NCBI GenBank assembly: GCA_945875195.1
Contig: CAMCJW010000123.1
Coordinates: 1 to 8,010, forward strand
DNA: 8,010 nucleotides
Origin: Chitinophaga pinensis
GTDB taxonomy: Bacteria > Bacteroidota > Bacteroidia > UKL13-3
Reading direction: 5' to 3'
Both the position numbers and the translations under genes were made by a program. Positions 1 through 6,686 of the stretch are shown one piece after another. Within the stretch, counting starts at the first letter, position 1. Every line of letters starts with the position of its first letter. A model generated the notes under the pieces. That model saw only the letters and a list, made by a program, of their open reading frames with translations, was not told the DNA's origin and searched no databases.

Positions 1-233
1 TAGGCTTGTCGAGCATAATTACCAGCTTTGAGGGTATCATATTTTCGAACGCAATTTGATAAGCCGTTTAAAATATCGACTCTTTGCATATCATTTGCGA
101 AAGGTAATAATCCTTCTAAACTATCCTTTTCTGATTCTGATTGGGCAAATAATTTTCCAAAAGCGAATAAAATTGCCAATACCACAAAAACCAACTTGTT
201 AATTTTTCGCATCAAAAATGTTTGTTTACGCAT
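1..233 (-). CDS. Secreted protein with probable N-terminal TPR region, 5' part only (C-terminus beyond the window)
   Basis: The reading frame is open for 77 codons from the ATG at 233-231 and runs off the left edge without a stop. It begins with a signal peptide: basic MRK/RKINK, a hydrophobic core VFVVLAILFAFG, and a probable cleavage site LFA|Q, as is common in Bacteroidota. After it come a short Ser/Glu/Asp segment and the stretch FANDMQRVDILNGLSN, then KAGNYARQA. This resembles the first TPR helices of Bacteroidota periplasmic-sensor proteins (TPR histidine kinases or TPR-LuxR regulators), where a D-x-x-R-V-D-x-L-N-x-L-S pattern opens the repeat array. That assignment is by family resemblance; no kinase or DNA-binding domain is in view. 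A second in-frame ATG at 212-210 (residue 8) would give a more usual signal-peptide n-region and could be the true start. The gene lies 34 bp after the AhpD-like gene on the same strand and is probably co-transcribed. Confidence 0.7.
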   Translation of the reverse strand, partial: MRKQTFLMRKINKLVFVVLAILFAFGKLFAQSESEKDSLEGLLPFANDMQRVDILNGLSNCVRKYDTLKAGNYARQA

Positions 234-267
234 CTAAAATACAAGCACAAATCTCAAATCCCTAATT

Positions 268-621
268 TTAAGCAATATTTTGCAAAGATTCCCAGTATTC
301 AACGGCTCTGCGGGTGTGAGGAATTACAATTGTTCCCCCTACAATATTAGCCACAGCAAATATTTCAAACATTTGAGCAGTGCTCACTCCTAAATCTTGA
401 CATTTTCCAAGATGGTATTTGATACAATCATCGCATCGCAAAACCATACTCGCAACTAATCCAAGCATTTCTTTGGTTATTGCAGGTAAGGCACCTTCTT
501 CATATGTGTTGGTATCTAAATTGAATAGCCTTTTTAATACTAAATTGTCTGCATCCAAGATTTTTGCATTCATTTTTTCTCTGTATTCGTTGAACGAATC
601 AACTTCTTTCCGGTTTTCCAT
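268..621 (-). CDS. Carboxymuconolactone decarboxylase / AhpD-like family protein
   Basis: This 117-residue protein is of usual length for single-domain members of the CMD/AhpD-like family. The family signature is clear: E51, then the redox-type motif C63-D-D-C66 with H70 (RCDDCIKYH), followed by a helix with LGVS and a closing GGTIVIPH...RAVEYWE segment typical of these helical-bundle proteins. In AhpD the CxxC pair and nearby Glu/His form a thiol relay that supplies electrons to the peroxiredoxin AhpC. In small stand-alone relatives like this one the partner is generally unknown, so a peroxidase or disulfide-reductase role is only an inference. No signal peptide is present, so it should be cytoplasmic. 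It starts 17 bp after the stop of the alkyltransferase-like gene and ends 34 bp before the next gene, all on the minus strand, consistent with one operon. No AhpC or other peroxidase gene lies nearby. The start ATG is preceded by A/T-rich sequence with no Shine-Dalgarno. Confidence 0.9.
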   Translation of the reverse strand: MENRKEVDSFNEYREKMNAKILDADNLVLKRLFNLDTNTYEEGALPAITKEMLGLVASMVLRCDDCIKYHLGKCQDLGVSTAQMFEIFAVANIVGGTIVIPHTRRAVEYWESLQNIA

Positions 622-638
622 ATTTTATTTTATTTCAA

Positions 639-977
639 TTACAAATTTAACTCTTGATTTGGATCCCAAAAATACAAATTGAAATCTACAAGCTGCTCAT
701 TATTAACAACTAGCCCTTCACTTTCCAATAGTTCTTGCATTTCATTTTGGTGAGCAAAATGATGCTTTCCCGTTAACAATCCTGCTCTATTCAAAACCCT
801 GTGCGCTGGCACAGCCGGAATCTGCTGATGGGCAGCATTCATAGCATATCCAACCATTCTTGCACCACGTTTATCCCCTAAATAATTGGCAATGGCGCCA
901 TAAGAAGTAACTCTACCCTTAGGTATTAGCCTTACCACGTCATATACATCCTTAAAAAAATCTTTTTGAATAACCAT
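639..977 (-). CDS. Alkyltransferase-like protein (MGMT fold, PAHR in place of PCHR)
   Basis: This 112-residue protein covers the DNA-binding domain of O6-alkylguanine-DNA alkyltransferases and has no Ada-type N-terminal domain. Conserved features are visible: the winged-helix entry IPKGRVTSYGAIA with the nucleotide-flipping Tyr (Y26), the arginine finger in GARMVGYAM (R40), the hinge Asn (N47), and the active-site loop PAHRVLNRAG (57-66). In true MGMT this loop reads PCHR with the acceptor Cys; here it is Ala58, so suicidal alkyl transfer is not expected. This defines the alkyltransferase-like (ATL) class, known from S. pombe Atl1 and E. coli YbaZ (PWHR), which bind O6-alkylguanine and hand the lesion to nucleotide excision repair. 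That role is inferred here from family knowledge. It is the first gene of the minus-strand run and diverges from recQ across 53 bp. Automatic annotation would often call it a methylated-DNA-cysteine methyltransferase, which would be misleading. The next in-frame Met is residue 41, so the start is secure. Confidence 0.92.
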   Translation of the reverse strand: MVIQKDFFKDVYDVVRLIPKGRVTSYGAIANYLGDKRGARMVGYAMNAAHQQIPAVPAHRVLNRAGLLTGKHHFAHQNEMQELLESEGLVVNNEQLVDFNLYFWDPNQELNL

Positions 978-995
978 TCGGAAAAAATAACAAAT

Positions 996-1026
996 TTTAG
1001 GTAATGCAAATCAAATGTTATGTTTG
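996..1026 (+). promoter_or_regulatory. Probable recQ promoter, Bacteroidota type (TTTA-N19-TATGTTTG)
   Basis: A perfect match to the Bacteroidota -7 consensus TAnnTTTG (TATGTTTG, 1019-1026) lies exactly 19 bp downstream of TTTA (996-999), a three-of-four match to the -33 TTTG box. Only four bases (acaa) separate the -7 box from the recQ ATG at 1031, so the transcript would start at or next to the start codon and be leaderless or nearly so. No equally good promoter is visible on the opposite strand for the divergent alkyltransferase-like gene; the best I see is AAAATTTG without a well-placed upstream box. Confidence 0.6.
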
Positions 1027-1030
1027 ACAA

Positions 1031-3163
1031 ATGCAAGCCACAATTAACCCACAAACTACCCTTAAGAAGCATTTCGGCTTCGATCATTTTAGAGCACTTC
1101 AAGAAGAAATAATTGAAGGTGTATTGAACCAAAAAGATTCACTGGTACTTATGCCAACTGGTGGTGGTAAATCTGTATGCTTTCAATTACCCGCCCTTTT
1201 ATTGCCAAATATTACCCTTGTTGTTTCTCCGCTTATTGCCCTCATGAAAGACCAAGTAGGTGCCTTAAAGGCAAATGGCATAACAGCAGAATTCATCAAT
1301 AGTAGTATGGATGAAAACGAGCAAAATGATATCGTACAATTGGCTATAAAAGGAGAAATAAAGTTATTATACCTATCGCCAGAAAAACTGCTCGGTCTCC
1401 TCAATTATCTGGTAAACAACGTTAAGGTTTCATTAATAGCAATAGATGAGGCTCATTGTATTAGTCAGTGGGGACATGATTTTAGGCCAGAATATACTAA
1501 ACTAGCATTGTTAAGAGAGAAATGGCCAAGCGTTCCAATTATTGCCCTAACGGCAACTGCCGATAAAATTACCAGAAGGGATATTGTAAAGCAACTCACC
1601 CTCAATGAACCAAACATTTTTGTGGCGAGTTTCGACCGTCCAAATTTGAGTTTAGCTGTAAGATTTGGGATCAAAAAGAAAAAAAAGATAGAAGAAATTG
1701 CCTCGTTTATACATGCGAGAAAAAATGAAAGTGGAATAATTTATTGTCTCAGCAGGAAAGCCACTGAAGAAATGGCCGAAGAAATGCTCGCCTATGGAAT
1801 TTCGGCAGGATTCTATCATGCAGGAATGAGCAGTGAACAAAGAAGCAAAATACAAGATGATTTTATCAATGACCGCATAAAGGTAATTTGTGCCACCATA
1901 GCTTTTGGAATGGGAATTGATAAAAGCAATGTTCGATTTGTAATTCATAATAGCTTGCCAAAAAATATGGAAGGTTATTACCAAGAAATTGGCAGAGCGG
2001 GCAGAGATGGACTTCCAAGTGATACGCTTTTGTATTACAGCTTAGGGGATGTGATCATGCTAAGAAACTTTATCGAAGAAAGTGGGCAAAAGGAGCTCAA
2101 CCATGAAAAGCTAAATCGCATGCAGCAATATGCCGAAACGCCCATCTGTAGAAGAAAAATCCTGCTTGCCTATTTCGGAGAAACCCTAGAAAAACCTTGC
2201 AATAATTGTGATGTGTGCAAAAATCCGCGCCAAACTTTTGATGGTACACTACTCGCACAAAAAGCATTATCAGCTTTGGTTCGAACCGAAGAAAAAATAA
2301 GTGCAAGTGTATTAATAGATATTCTCAGGGGATCGCACAGGAAAGAAATCATTGAAAATAATTATGATAGAATAAAAACATTTGGCGCTGGAAAAGATTT
2401 AAGCGTGCACGACTGGCAACAAAACATCATACAATTGCTCAATTTAGGATTAGTGGAGATTGCTTATGATGAGAGTTACATGATGAAAGTTACTGAGTTT
2501 GGAAAATCAGTTTTGTATGGTAAAAAAACCATTGAATTGGTAAAAATTGAAAAACTTGAAAGCTTTGAACCCAAGAAAAAAAGAAGCTTGGAAATAGATG
2601 ACACCAACGATTTAAATACAGATTTGTTCGACTATTTAAGAGGCATTAGAAGGCACCTAGCAGAAAAAGAAAATGTACCCGCCTATGTTATTTTTAGTGA
2701 TGCAACCTTAAAAGAATTGGTTGATAAAAAACCTATACAGGTAAGCGACCTACTGCAAATTAGTGGTATGGGAGAATTTAAAATAAAGAAATATGGCAAT
2801 ACTTTTGTTAAAGAAATAAAACAATGGCTAAAAAGTAATGATGTGAAGGCGCCTAAAACAGATACTTTTATGGAAACCTTCAGACTCCTCAATGAAAATT
2901 ATTCTGTGGAGGAAATAGCCGAAACAAGGCAACTACATGCCACAACAATCTATTCACATATTGCACATTTATTTAGTAAAAATATTGTTTCATCTATTGA
3001 TAATTATATAAACCAAACTGAATACAATATTGTAAAGGAGGCAACTATTGAACTGGGTGAAACAAAACAATTGAGTCCAATTTTTCAATACCTAAAAGAA
3101 GAAATACCCTACCATATTATCCGCCTATGTTTGGCAAAATTGGAAAAAGAAAAAAATGAATAA
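1031..3163 (+). CDS. recQ: ATP-dependent DNA helicase RecQ
   Basis: This 710-residue protein is a superfamily 2, 3'-5' DNA helicase that unwinds recombination and replication intermediates. The helicase motifs appear in order: motif 0 FGFDHFRALQEEII (Q24), Walker A TGGGKS (43-48), Ia SPLIALMKDQ (66-75), DEAH box plus aromatic-rich loop DEAHCISQWGHDFRP (139-153), TAT (174-176), motif IV GIIYC (235-239), motif V ATIAFGMGID (288-297) and motif VI QEIGRAGRDG (318-327, arginine finger region). The RecQ zinc-binding cysteines are C373, C390, C393 and C396. A winged-helix RQC region follows (about 400-505), then an HRDC domain (about 527-600, with LLQISGMGEFKIKKYG). A C-terminal extension (about 612-700) contains a helix-turn-helix of the type seen after HRDC in many RecQ proteins (YSVEEIAETRQLHATTIYSHI), which makes it longer than E. 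coli RecQ (about 610 residues). The protein is complete with all catalytic residues intact. The start fits the family N-terminus and no alternative Met is near. It converges on the next gene with an 8-bp gap. Confidence 0.98.
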   Translation: MQATINPQTTLKKHFGFDHFRALQEEIIEGVLNQKDSLVLMPTGGGKSVCFQLPALLLPNITLVVSPLIALMKDQVGALKANGITAEFINSSMDENEQNDIVQLAIKGEIKLLYLSPEKLLGLLNYLVNNVKVSLIAIDEAHCISQWGHDFRPEYTKLALLREKWPSVPIIALTATADKITRRDIVKQLTLNEPNIFVASFDRPNLSLAVRFGIKKKKKIEEIASFIHARKNESGIIYCLSRKATEEMAEEMLAYGISAGFYHAGMSSEQRSKIQDDFINDRIKVICATIAFGMGIDKSNVRFVIHNSLPKNMEGYYQEIGRAGRDGLPSDTLLYYSLGDVIMLRNFIEESGQKELNHEKLNRMQQYAETPICRRKILLAYFGETLEKPCNNCDVCKNPRQTFDGTLLAQKALSALVRTEEKISASVLIDILRGSHRKEIIENNYDRIKTFGAGKDLSVHDWQQNIIQLLNLGLVEIAYDESYMMKVTEFGKSVLYGKKTIELVKIEKLESFEPKKKRSLEIDDTNDLNTDLFDYLRGIRRHLAEKENVPAYVIFSDATLKELVDKKPIQVSDLLQISGMGEFKIKKYGNTFVKEIKQWLKSNDVKAPKTDTFMETFRLLNENYSVEEIAETRQLHATTIYSHIAHLFSKNIVSSIDNYINQTEYNIVKEATIELGETKQLSPIFQYLKEEIPYHIIRLCLAKLEKEKNE

Positions 3164-3171
3164 CCGTATAC

Positions 3172-6100
3172 CTAAAAATCTAAACTGAGTGAGAAATAAT
3201 AAATGGGCTTTTGGGCTACTTCACCATCTTGAACGCCCCATGCAGCATCAAACCTTAAGAAATATCCAAAGACTTTAGACCTCAAGCCACCTCCAAATCC
3301 AGCAACTATAGGATCGCGCACATTGATTACTTTAGCCTTAATAGGCCCGTTTACATAAGTTTTCTGATTAAATGTATTTTCATCACTATATGGGCTCGAA
3401 CCAATCCAAGCTGTGCCCATATCAAAAAATGGTACTACTTGGAAATTATTCAAGAAATCACTTCGCAATGGTCGGTTCAAGGCATATTGAAAAAGAGGTA
3501 ACCTAATTTCTGTATTGATCAATGCAAATGAATTGCCATTTCTAATGTTTTGTTGAAAACCTCTCATATTGCAAGCAAGAGCCTGAAAAACATAATTTCT
3601 ATCTGAGGCAGTTGCAATTTCATTGTTGAATCTTGGCGCAAGCCAATTCTCTACCCCACCCAAGTAATAAACAACTTTGCCTGGACCAAAAGAAGTATTT
3701 GCAGTAGCCCTAGTAGCCCATATAATTTGTCTATGTATTTTTTGGTAATGCCTAAAATCAAAGCCCAAAGTATTTAATTGTAAGTCACGGTTTTTAATAT
3801 TGCTGTAGTGTTCATAAAAAATCTTGAACCTAGTACCATTCCATAGGTTCAAACCTTTAGGTACGGTATTGTCAAAAACATACTCAATCTTTCCGCCTAC
3901 CCAATTTGTAATTCTGGTATTGGAATCAAGGGTTGCTACATCTGTGGTTCTAATAATATCTTTGTCTTGCCTGTAAAAGGTAGCTATTCTGAAGCTACTA
4001 ACAGGATTCAATGGTAGCTTAATGATATACCGAAACTCATGTGATAAATTTTTATAACTCAATGATTCGGAACTTCCGCCATTTCTACTTTGACGGTAAA
4101 AAACAAATTTTTGATCCAACTTCTTCTTTAAAGTTTCAAAGCTGGCGAAATAATCAAACCCAGAAAGATCGAATGCCAAGCGCATACCGCCTGTTATCCT
4201 ATAATCTTCAAATAGGTCCATCATACCCAATTTAAACATGCCGTTTAGGCCAGGGTTGAACAATTGTGCACCAGCAGGTGTAATAGGCTGGTAGTAGGTA
4301 TTAATAATACTGTTATCAATTTGTGTAACCACTTTATCTGTAAAAAAAGTTACATCATAAAACCTTGGGGCATTGATTTTAATATTCTTTGAATTGGAAG
4401 TACTTTCAGGCGATTTTGTTACTAAAATATATTGTGGGCGCTTATAATCTGCTTGAGTAAATTCATTCACAAAAAAATAGGCATTGGTGTCAACCGGAAT
4501 TTTTATTTCTGTGGCCACAGGCGTTTCAGTATTTTGATAAAATTGAGAACGAAAAACTTTAGGACCTGATTCAAATGGCTGTGTAGCATAACCTGTTTTT
4601 AATCTAAACATATTTGGGTAAGATTCTACATTGGCGGATTCCTCCTCCACATTTTTTACCAAAGGTGAATACTTAATATAGTATTTACCCTTGTCCATCA
4701 CTAAATCATAAACCAGTTTTCCTTGAGCAGAAACATCATGCGCTAAAATGCTTTTCTTGTAGTTTGTTAAGGGATAGGTATAAACTATATCTTTATTATG
4801 AATAATGGTATCAATTCTTTCAACCTTTGCATCTAAAACAATTTCTTTTCCTTGGTAAGTAAAACTATTGCCCTTCCAAGATGGGCTATCCGTATAAATC
4901 AAGGTATCCACCTCTCTCTCCAAACTATCGTGGTATTTTACATTGATTTCAGTAAAATCATAAACCTCTTCAATCCTAGCTGCATAGCGATTTCTCACGC
5001 CATTATAATCTGATAAATAGGCAAAATAATTTTTATTATAATCAATGGGCTGTCTCTCGTTTATAAAGGAAGTATTGGTTAATCTTTTCAGCTTTCTGCT
5101 ATTTGTTTCCAAATCATATTGAAAAATATCAAAATTATTATCGTCGTCGATACTAGATTTTAACCCAACCCCTAACGAGTCTTTTGTTCTATTAGAACTA
5201 AATAAAATCTTAGTTGAAAAATCTACAAACCTTGGATCCAAATCATCATAAAAATCGGAAGTTATCTGCCTTTCTTTCCTAGTTGGAACATCATAAGTAT
5301 AAATATCACTTTGACCTTTCCTGATAGCTGATAATACAATGGTTCTGCCATTATCACTGTAATCTATTCCAGTTATTTTATCAAATTTAAGAAACCTAAT
5401 AGTCTCCTCTTTTTTATTCACCAAATCAACGGTTCTTAAAAAAACCTGGGCCTTTTTTTCATAAACATAAGCCAACTTATCTCCCCCTGCTTGCCAAGCT
5501 AATAAAGGAAAAGATTGGTCAATTATCAGTTGGTTATATTTTAGTCCACCCTTAAATATTTTCTTTGATTTACCATTTTTCAGATCCATCAAATAAACTT
5601 TATATTTTCCGTTTTTATTGGTGGTAAAAGCCAAATAATTCCCTTTAGGACTAGCTTTCATTTGTGTTTGAATATAAGGTGCTATTCTCTTTTTAACTTT
5701 AAACTCACCAACTGGAAAATCTTGCAGCAATGACGATTCCTTGGCATAAAGGCCTTTATAATAATCTATATAATCTTTTTGAATTTCAGCAAACTCAATG
5801 TTGGTTACATATAAAAACGCGCTTTCATAATTGCGTGTTAATTTTGTTATATAAACCATATTGGCAATGATATCAGCGTCGTATTTATCAACCAAATATT
5901 TCCACAGAGAATGACCAGCAAACACAGCATCTTTTTGGCTCAAACGGTTAAACTTGAGCCTTTTTTTGTTTTGCATGGCATCCTTCATCTTATTGTCCAT
6001 GTCAACGTCCCAGTTCCGAGATAAATATGACGTTAACCCTTGCACGTACCATTGAGGCAAATTTAACAATGCAGCATTTTGAATTCTCTCTTGTAAGGAT

Positions 6101-6567
6101 CCGCCATACAAAAGTTCATTGAGCAAGACCAATGATAATCCTTCTTTTAGTTGTTTAACCAAATCTGCATGATCGCCATTAAAATATACCAACAATCTAT
6201 TATTTACAACATTTGTATAACCACCAGTATTGAGGTTGACTTCCTCTAGCCCAAAATTACTTTGCTTGTGATCACTTAAGGTATTGTAACAAATAATTTC
6301 AATCCTGCCTCCCAATCGATGATCTAATATTTTTTCAATGGCAGGCATATTATTTTCAGCATATTTGATACAAAAGGTAGCCAACTCCCTTCCTCCAGAA
6401 TAATAAAAGGCATCGTAATTATCACTGCGTAAAAAGCTCCATTCAAATTTACCATATTGCACCCTATTTTGACCAAAAGGCGTATTGATTCCTTGCGACC
6501 ACAATTGGGATATTGGCAGCAAAATCAAAACAATCAATGGGTAAAAATATTTAAACCTTTTTGGCAT
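3172..6567 (-). CDS. Exported degenerate-peptidase / TolB-like propeller / outer-membrane barrel protein
   Basis: This 1131-residue protein is of a kind found in Bacteroidota and often loosely annotated as TolB or surface antigen. The ATG at 6567-6565 gives a clean signal peptide (MPKRFKYFYPLIVLILLPISQLWSQ). A TTG start 18 bp upstream is less likely because it lies inside a promoter-like box. Residues about 26-285 resemble the MA-type gluzincin peptidase fold (KFEWSFLRSDNYDAFYY opening, LPQWYVQGLTSYL at 170-182), but the zinc motif HExxH is replaced by EGLSL (142-146) and the usual downstream Glu of the W-F-x-E-G motif is Gln176, so it should be proteolytically dead. Residues about 295-545 carry TolB/WD40-like propeller blades (for example SPKGNYLAFTTNKNGKYKVY, FSSNRTK, FDIFQYDLET). 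Residues about 770-1131 look like a BamA/Omp85-type barrel, with amphipathic strands, GGGLRSKVFGYFLRFDAAWG near the end and a terminal Phe. It is probably anchored in the outer membrane with its soluble domains in the periplasm. Its function is unknown. Confidence 0.85.
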   Translation of the reverse strand: MPKRFKYFYPLIVLILLPISQLWSQGINTPFGQNRVQYGKFEWSFLRSDNYDAFYYSGGRELATFCIKYAENNMPAIEKILDHRLGGRIEIICYNTLSDHKQSNFGLEEVNLNTGGYTNVVNNRLLVYFNGDHADLVKQLKEGLSLVLLNELLYGGSLQERIQNAALLNLPQWYVQGLTSYLSRNWDVDMDNKMKDAMQNKKRLKFNRLSQKDAVFAGHSLWKYLVDKYDADIIANMVYITKLTRNYESAFLYVTNIEFAEIQKDYIDYYKGLYAKESSLLQDFPVGEFKVKKRIAPYIQTQMKASPKGNYLAFTTNKNGKYKVYLMDLKNGKSKKIFKGGLKYNQLIIDQSFPLLAWQAGGDKLAYVYEKKAQVFLRTVDLVNKKEETIRFLKFDKITGIDYSDNGRTIVLSAIRKGQSDIYTYDVPTRKERQITSDFYDDLDPRFVDFSTKILFSSNRTKDSLGVGLKSSIDDDNNFDIFQYDLETNSRKLKRLTNTSFINERQPIDYNKNYFAYLSDYNGVRNRYAARIEEVYDFTEINVKYHDSLEREVDTLIYTDSPSWKGNSFTYQGKEIVLDAKVERIDTIIHNKDIVYTYPLTNYKKSILAHDVSAQGKLVYDLVMDKGKYYIKYSPLVKNVEEESANVESYPNMFRLKTGYATQPFESGPKVFRSQFYQNTETPVATEIKIPVDTNAYFFVNEFTQADYKRPQYILVTKSPESTSNSKNIKINAPRFYDVTFFTDKVVTQIDNSIINTYYQPITPAGAQLFNPGLNGMFKLGMMDLFEDYRITGGMRLAFDLSGFDYFASFETLKKKLDQKFVFYRQSRNGGSSESLSYKNLSHEFRYIIKLPLNPVSSFRIATFYRQDKDIIRTTDVATLDSNTRITNWVGGKIEYVFDNTVPKGLNLWNGTRFKIFYEHYSNIKNRDLQLNTLGFDFRHYQKIHRQIIWATRATANTSFGPGKVVYYLGGVENWLAPRFNNEIATASDRNYVFQALACNMRGFQQNIRNGNSFALINTEIRLPLFQYALNRPLRSDFLNNFQVVPFFDMGTAWIGSSPYSDENTFNQKTYVNGPIKAKVINVRDPIVAGFGGGLRSKVFGYFLRFDAAWGVQDGEVAQKPIYYFSLSLDF

Positions 6568-6582
6568 CCTTTTATATTGTAT

Positions 6583-6590
6583 CAAATTTG
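6583..6590 (-). promoter_or_regulatory. Candidate -7 box (CAAATTTG) for the exported barrel protein
   Basis: Read on the minus strand, CAAATTTG differs from the TAnnTTTG consensus only at the first base and lies 15 bp upstream of the preferred ATG at 6567. No good -33 box is found at the 19-bp spacing (TTCT there), so support is weak. If this box is used, the alternative TTG start at 6585-6583 would fall inside it and could not be translated. Confidence 0.3.
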
Positions 6591-6651
6591 CAGTAAAAAC
6601 GTGATATGTAGAAATAAAATTTGTACAAAACCCTTTAAATTTTAAAATAAG

Positions 6652-6682
6652 TTTTCTTTCAAGCTACAAATAGTCAAATTTG
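6652..6682 (+). promoter_or_regulatory. Candidate promoter for the MBL-fold hydrolase (TTTT-N19-CAAATTTG)
   Basis: CAAATTTG (6675-6682) is one base off TAnnTTTG and is preceded at exactly 19 bp by TTTT (6652-6655), one base off TTTG. The box ends four bases before the ATG at 6687, so the message would have almost no 5' leader, the same geometry as at recQ. Confidence 0.45.
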
Positions 6683-6686
6683 CAGC

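Larger units (their letters stand above)
6582..6685. repeat. 12-bp direct repeat TCAAATTTGCAG bracketing the divergent intergenic region
   Basis: TCAAATTTGCAG occurs at 6582-6593 and again, identically and in the same orientation, at 6674-6685, with starts 92 bp apart. Each copy contains the self-complementary octamer CAAATTTG, and each sits just upstream of one of the two divergent genes (the exported barrel protein and the hydrolase). The copies may simply be the two -7 promoter regions, or an operator shared by both genes. The sequence between them is very A/T-rich and shows no open frame or stable hairpin. Confidence 0.6.

Noticed and set aside
28..237. Plus-strand open frame of 69 codons at the left edge
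   Set aside because: The opposite strand encodes a convincing signal peptide and a TPR-like start, so this is its antisense shadow.
419..682. Plus-strand open frame of 87 codons
   Set aside because: It is antisense to the AhpD-like gene and the end of the alkyltransferase-like gene, both of which carry clear family motifs. The frame itself has no recognisable features.
1679..1686. Run of eight A in recQ encoding a lysine cluster, considered as a frameshift or slippage site
   Set aside because: The frame continues intact through all later RecQ domains, and neither shifted frame leads to a recognisable product. It is only a possible mutation hotspot.
1652..1984. Minus-strand open frame of 110 codons
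   Set aside because: It lies wholly antisense to recQ helicase motifs and its residue composition is unlike a real protein.
3164..3171. Possible bidirectional terminator between convergent recQ and the barrel protein gene
   Set aside because: Only 8 bp separate the stop codons, and I see no inverted repeat spanning the junction. Termination must occur inside the opposing genes or by another mechanism.
6568..6585. Upstream TTG start that would lengthen the barrel protein by six residues
   Set aside because: The ATG at 6567 gives a cleaner signal peptide, and the TTG lies within the CAAATTTG promoter-like box.
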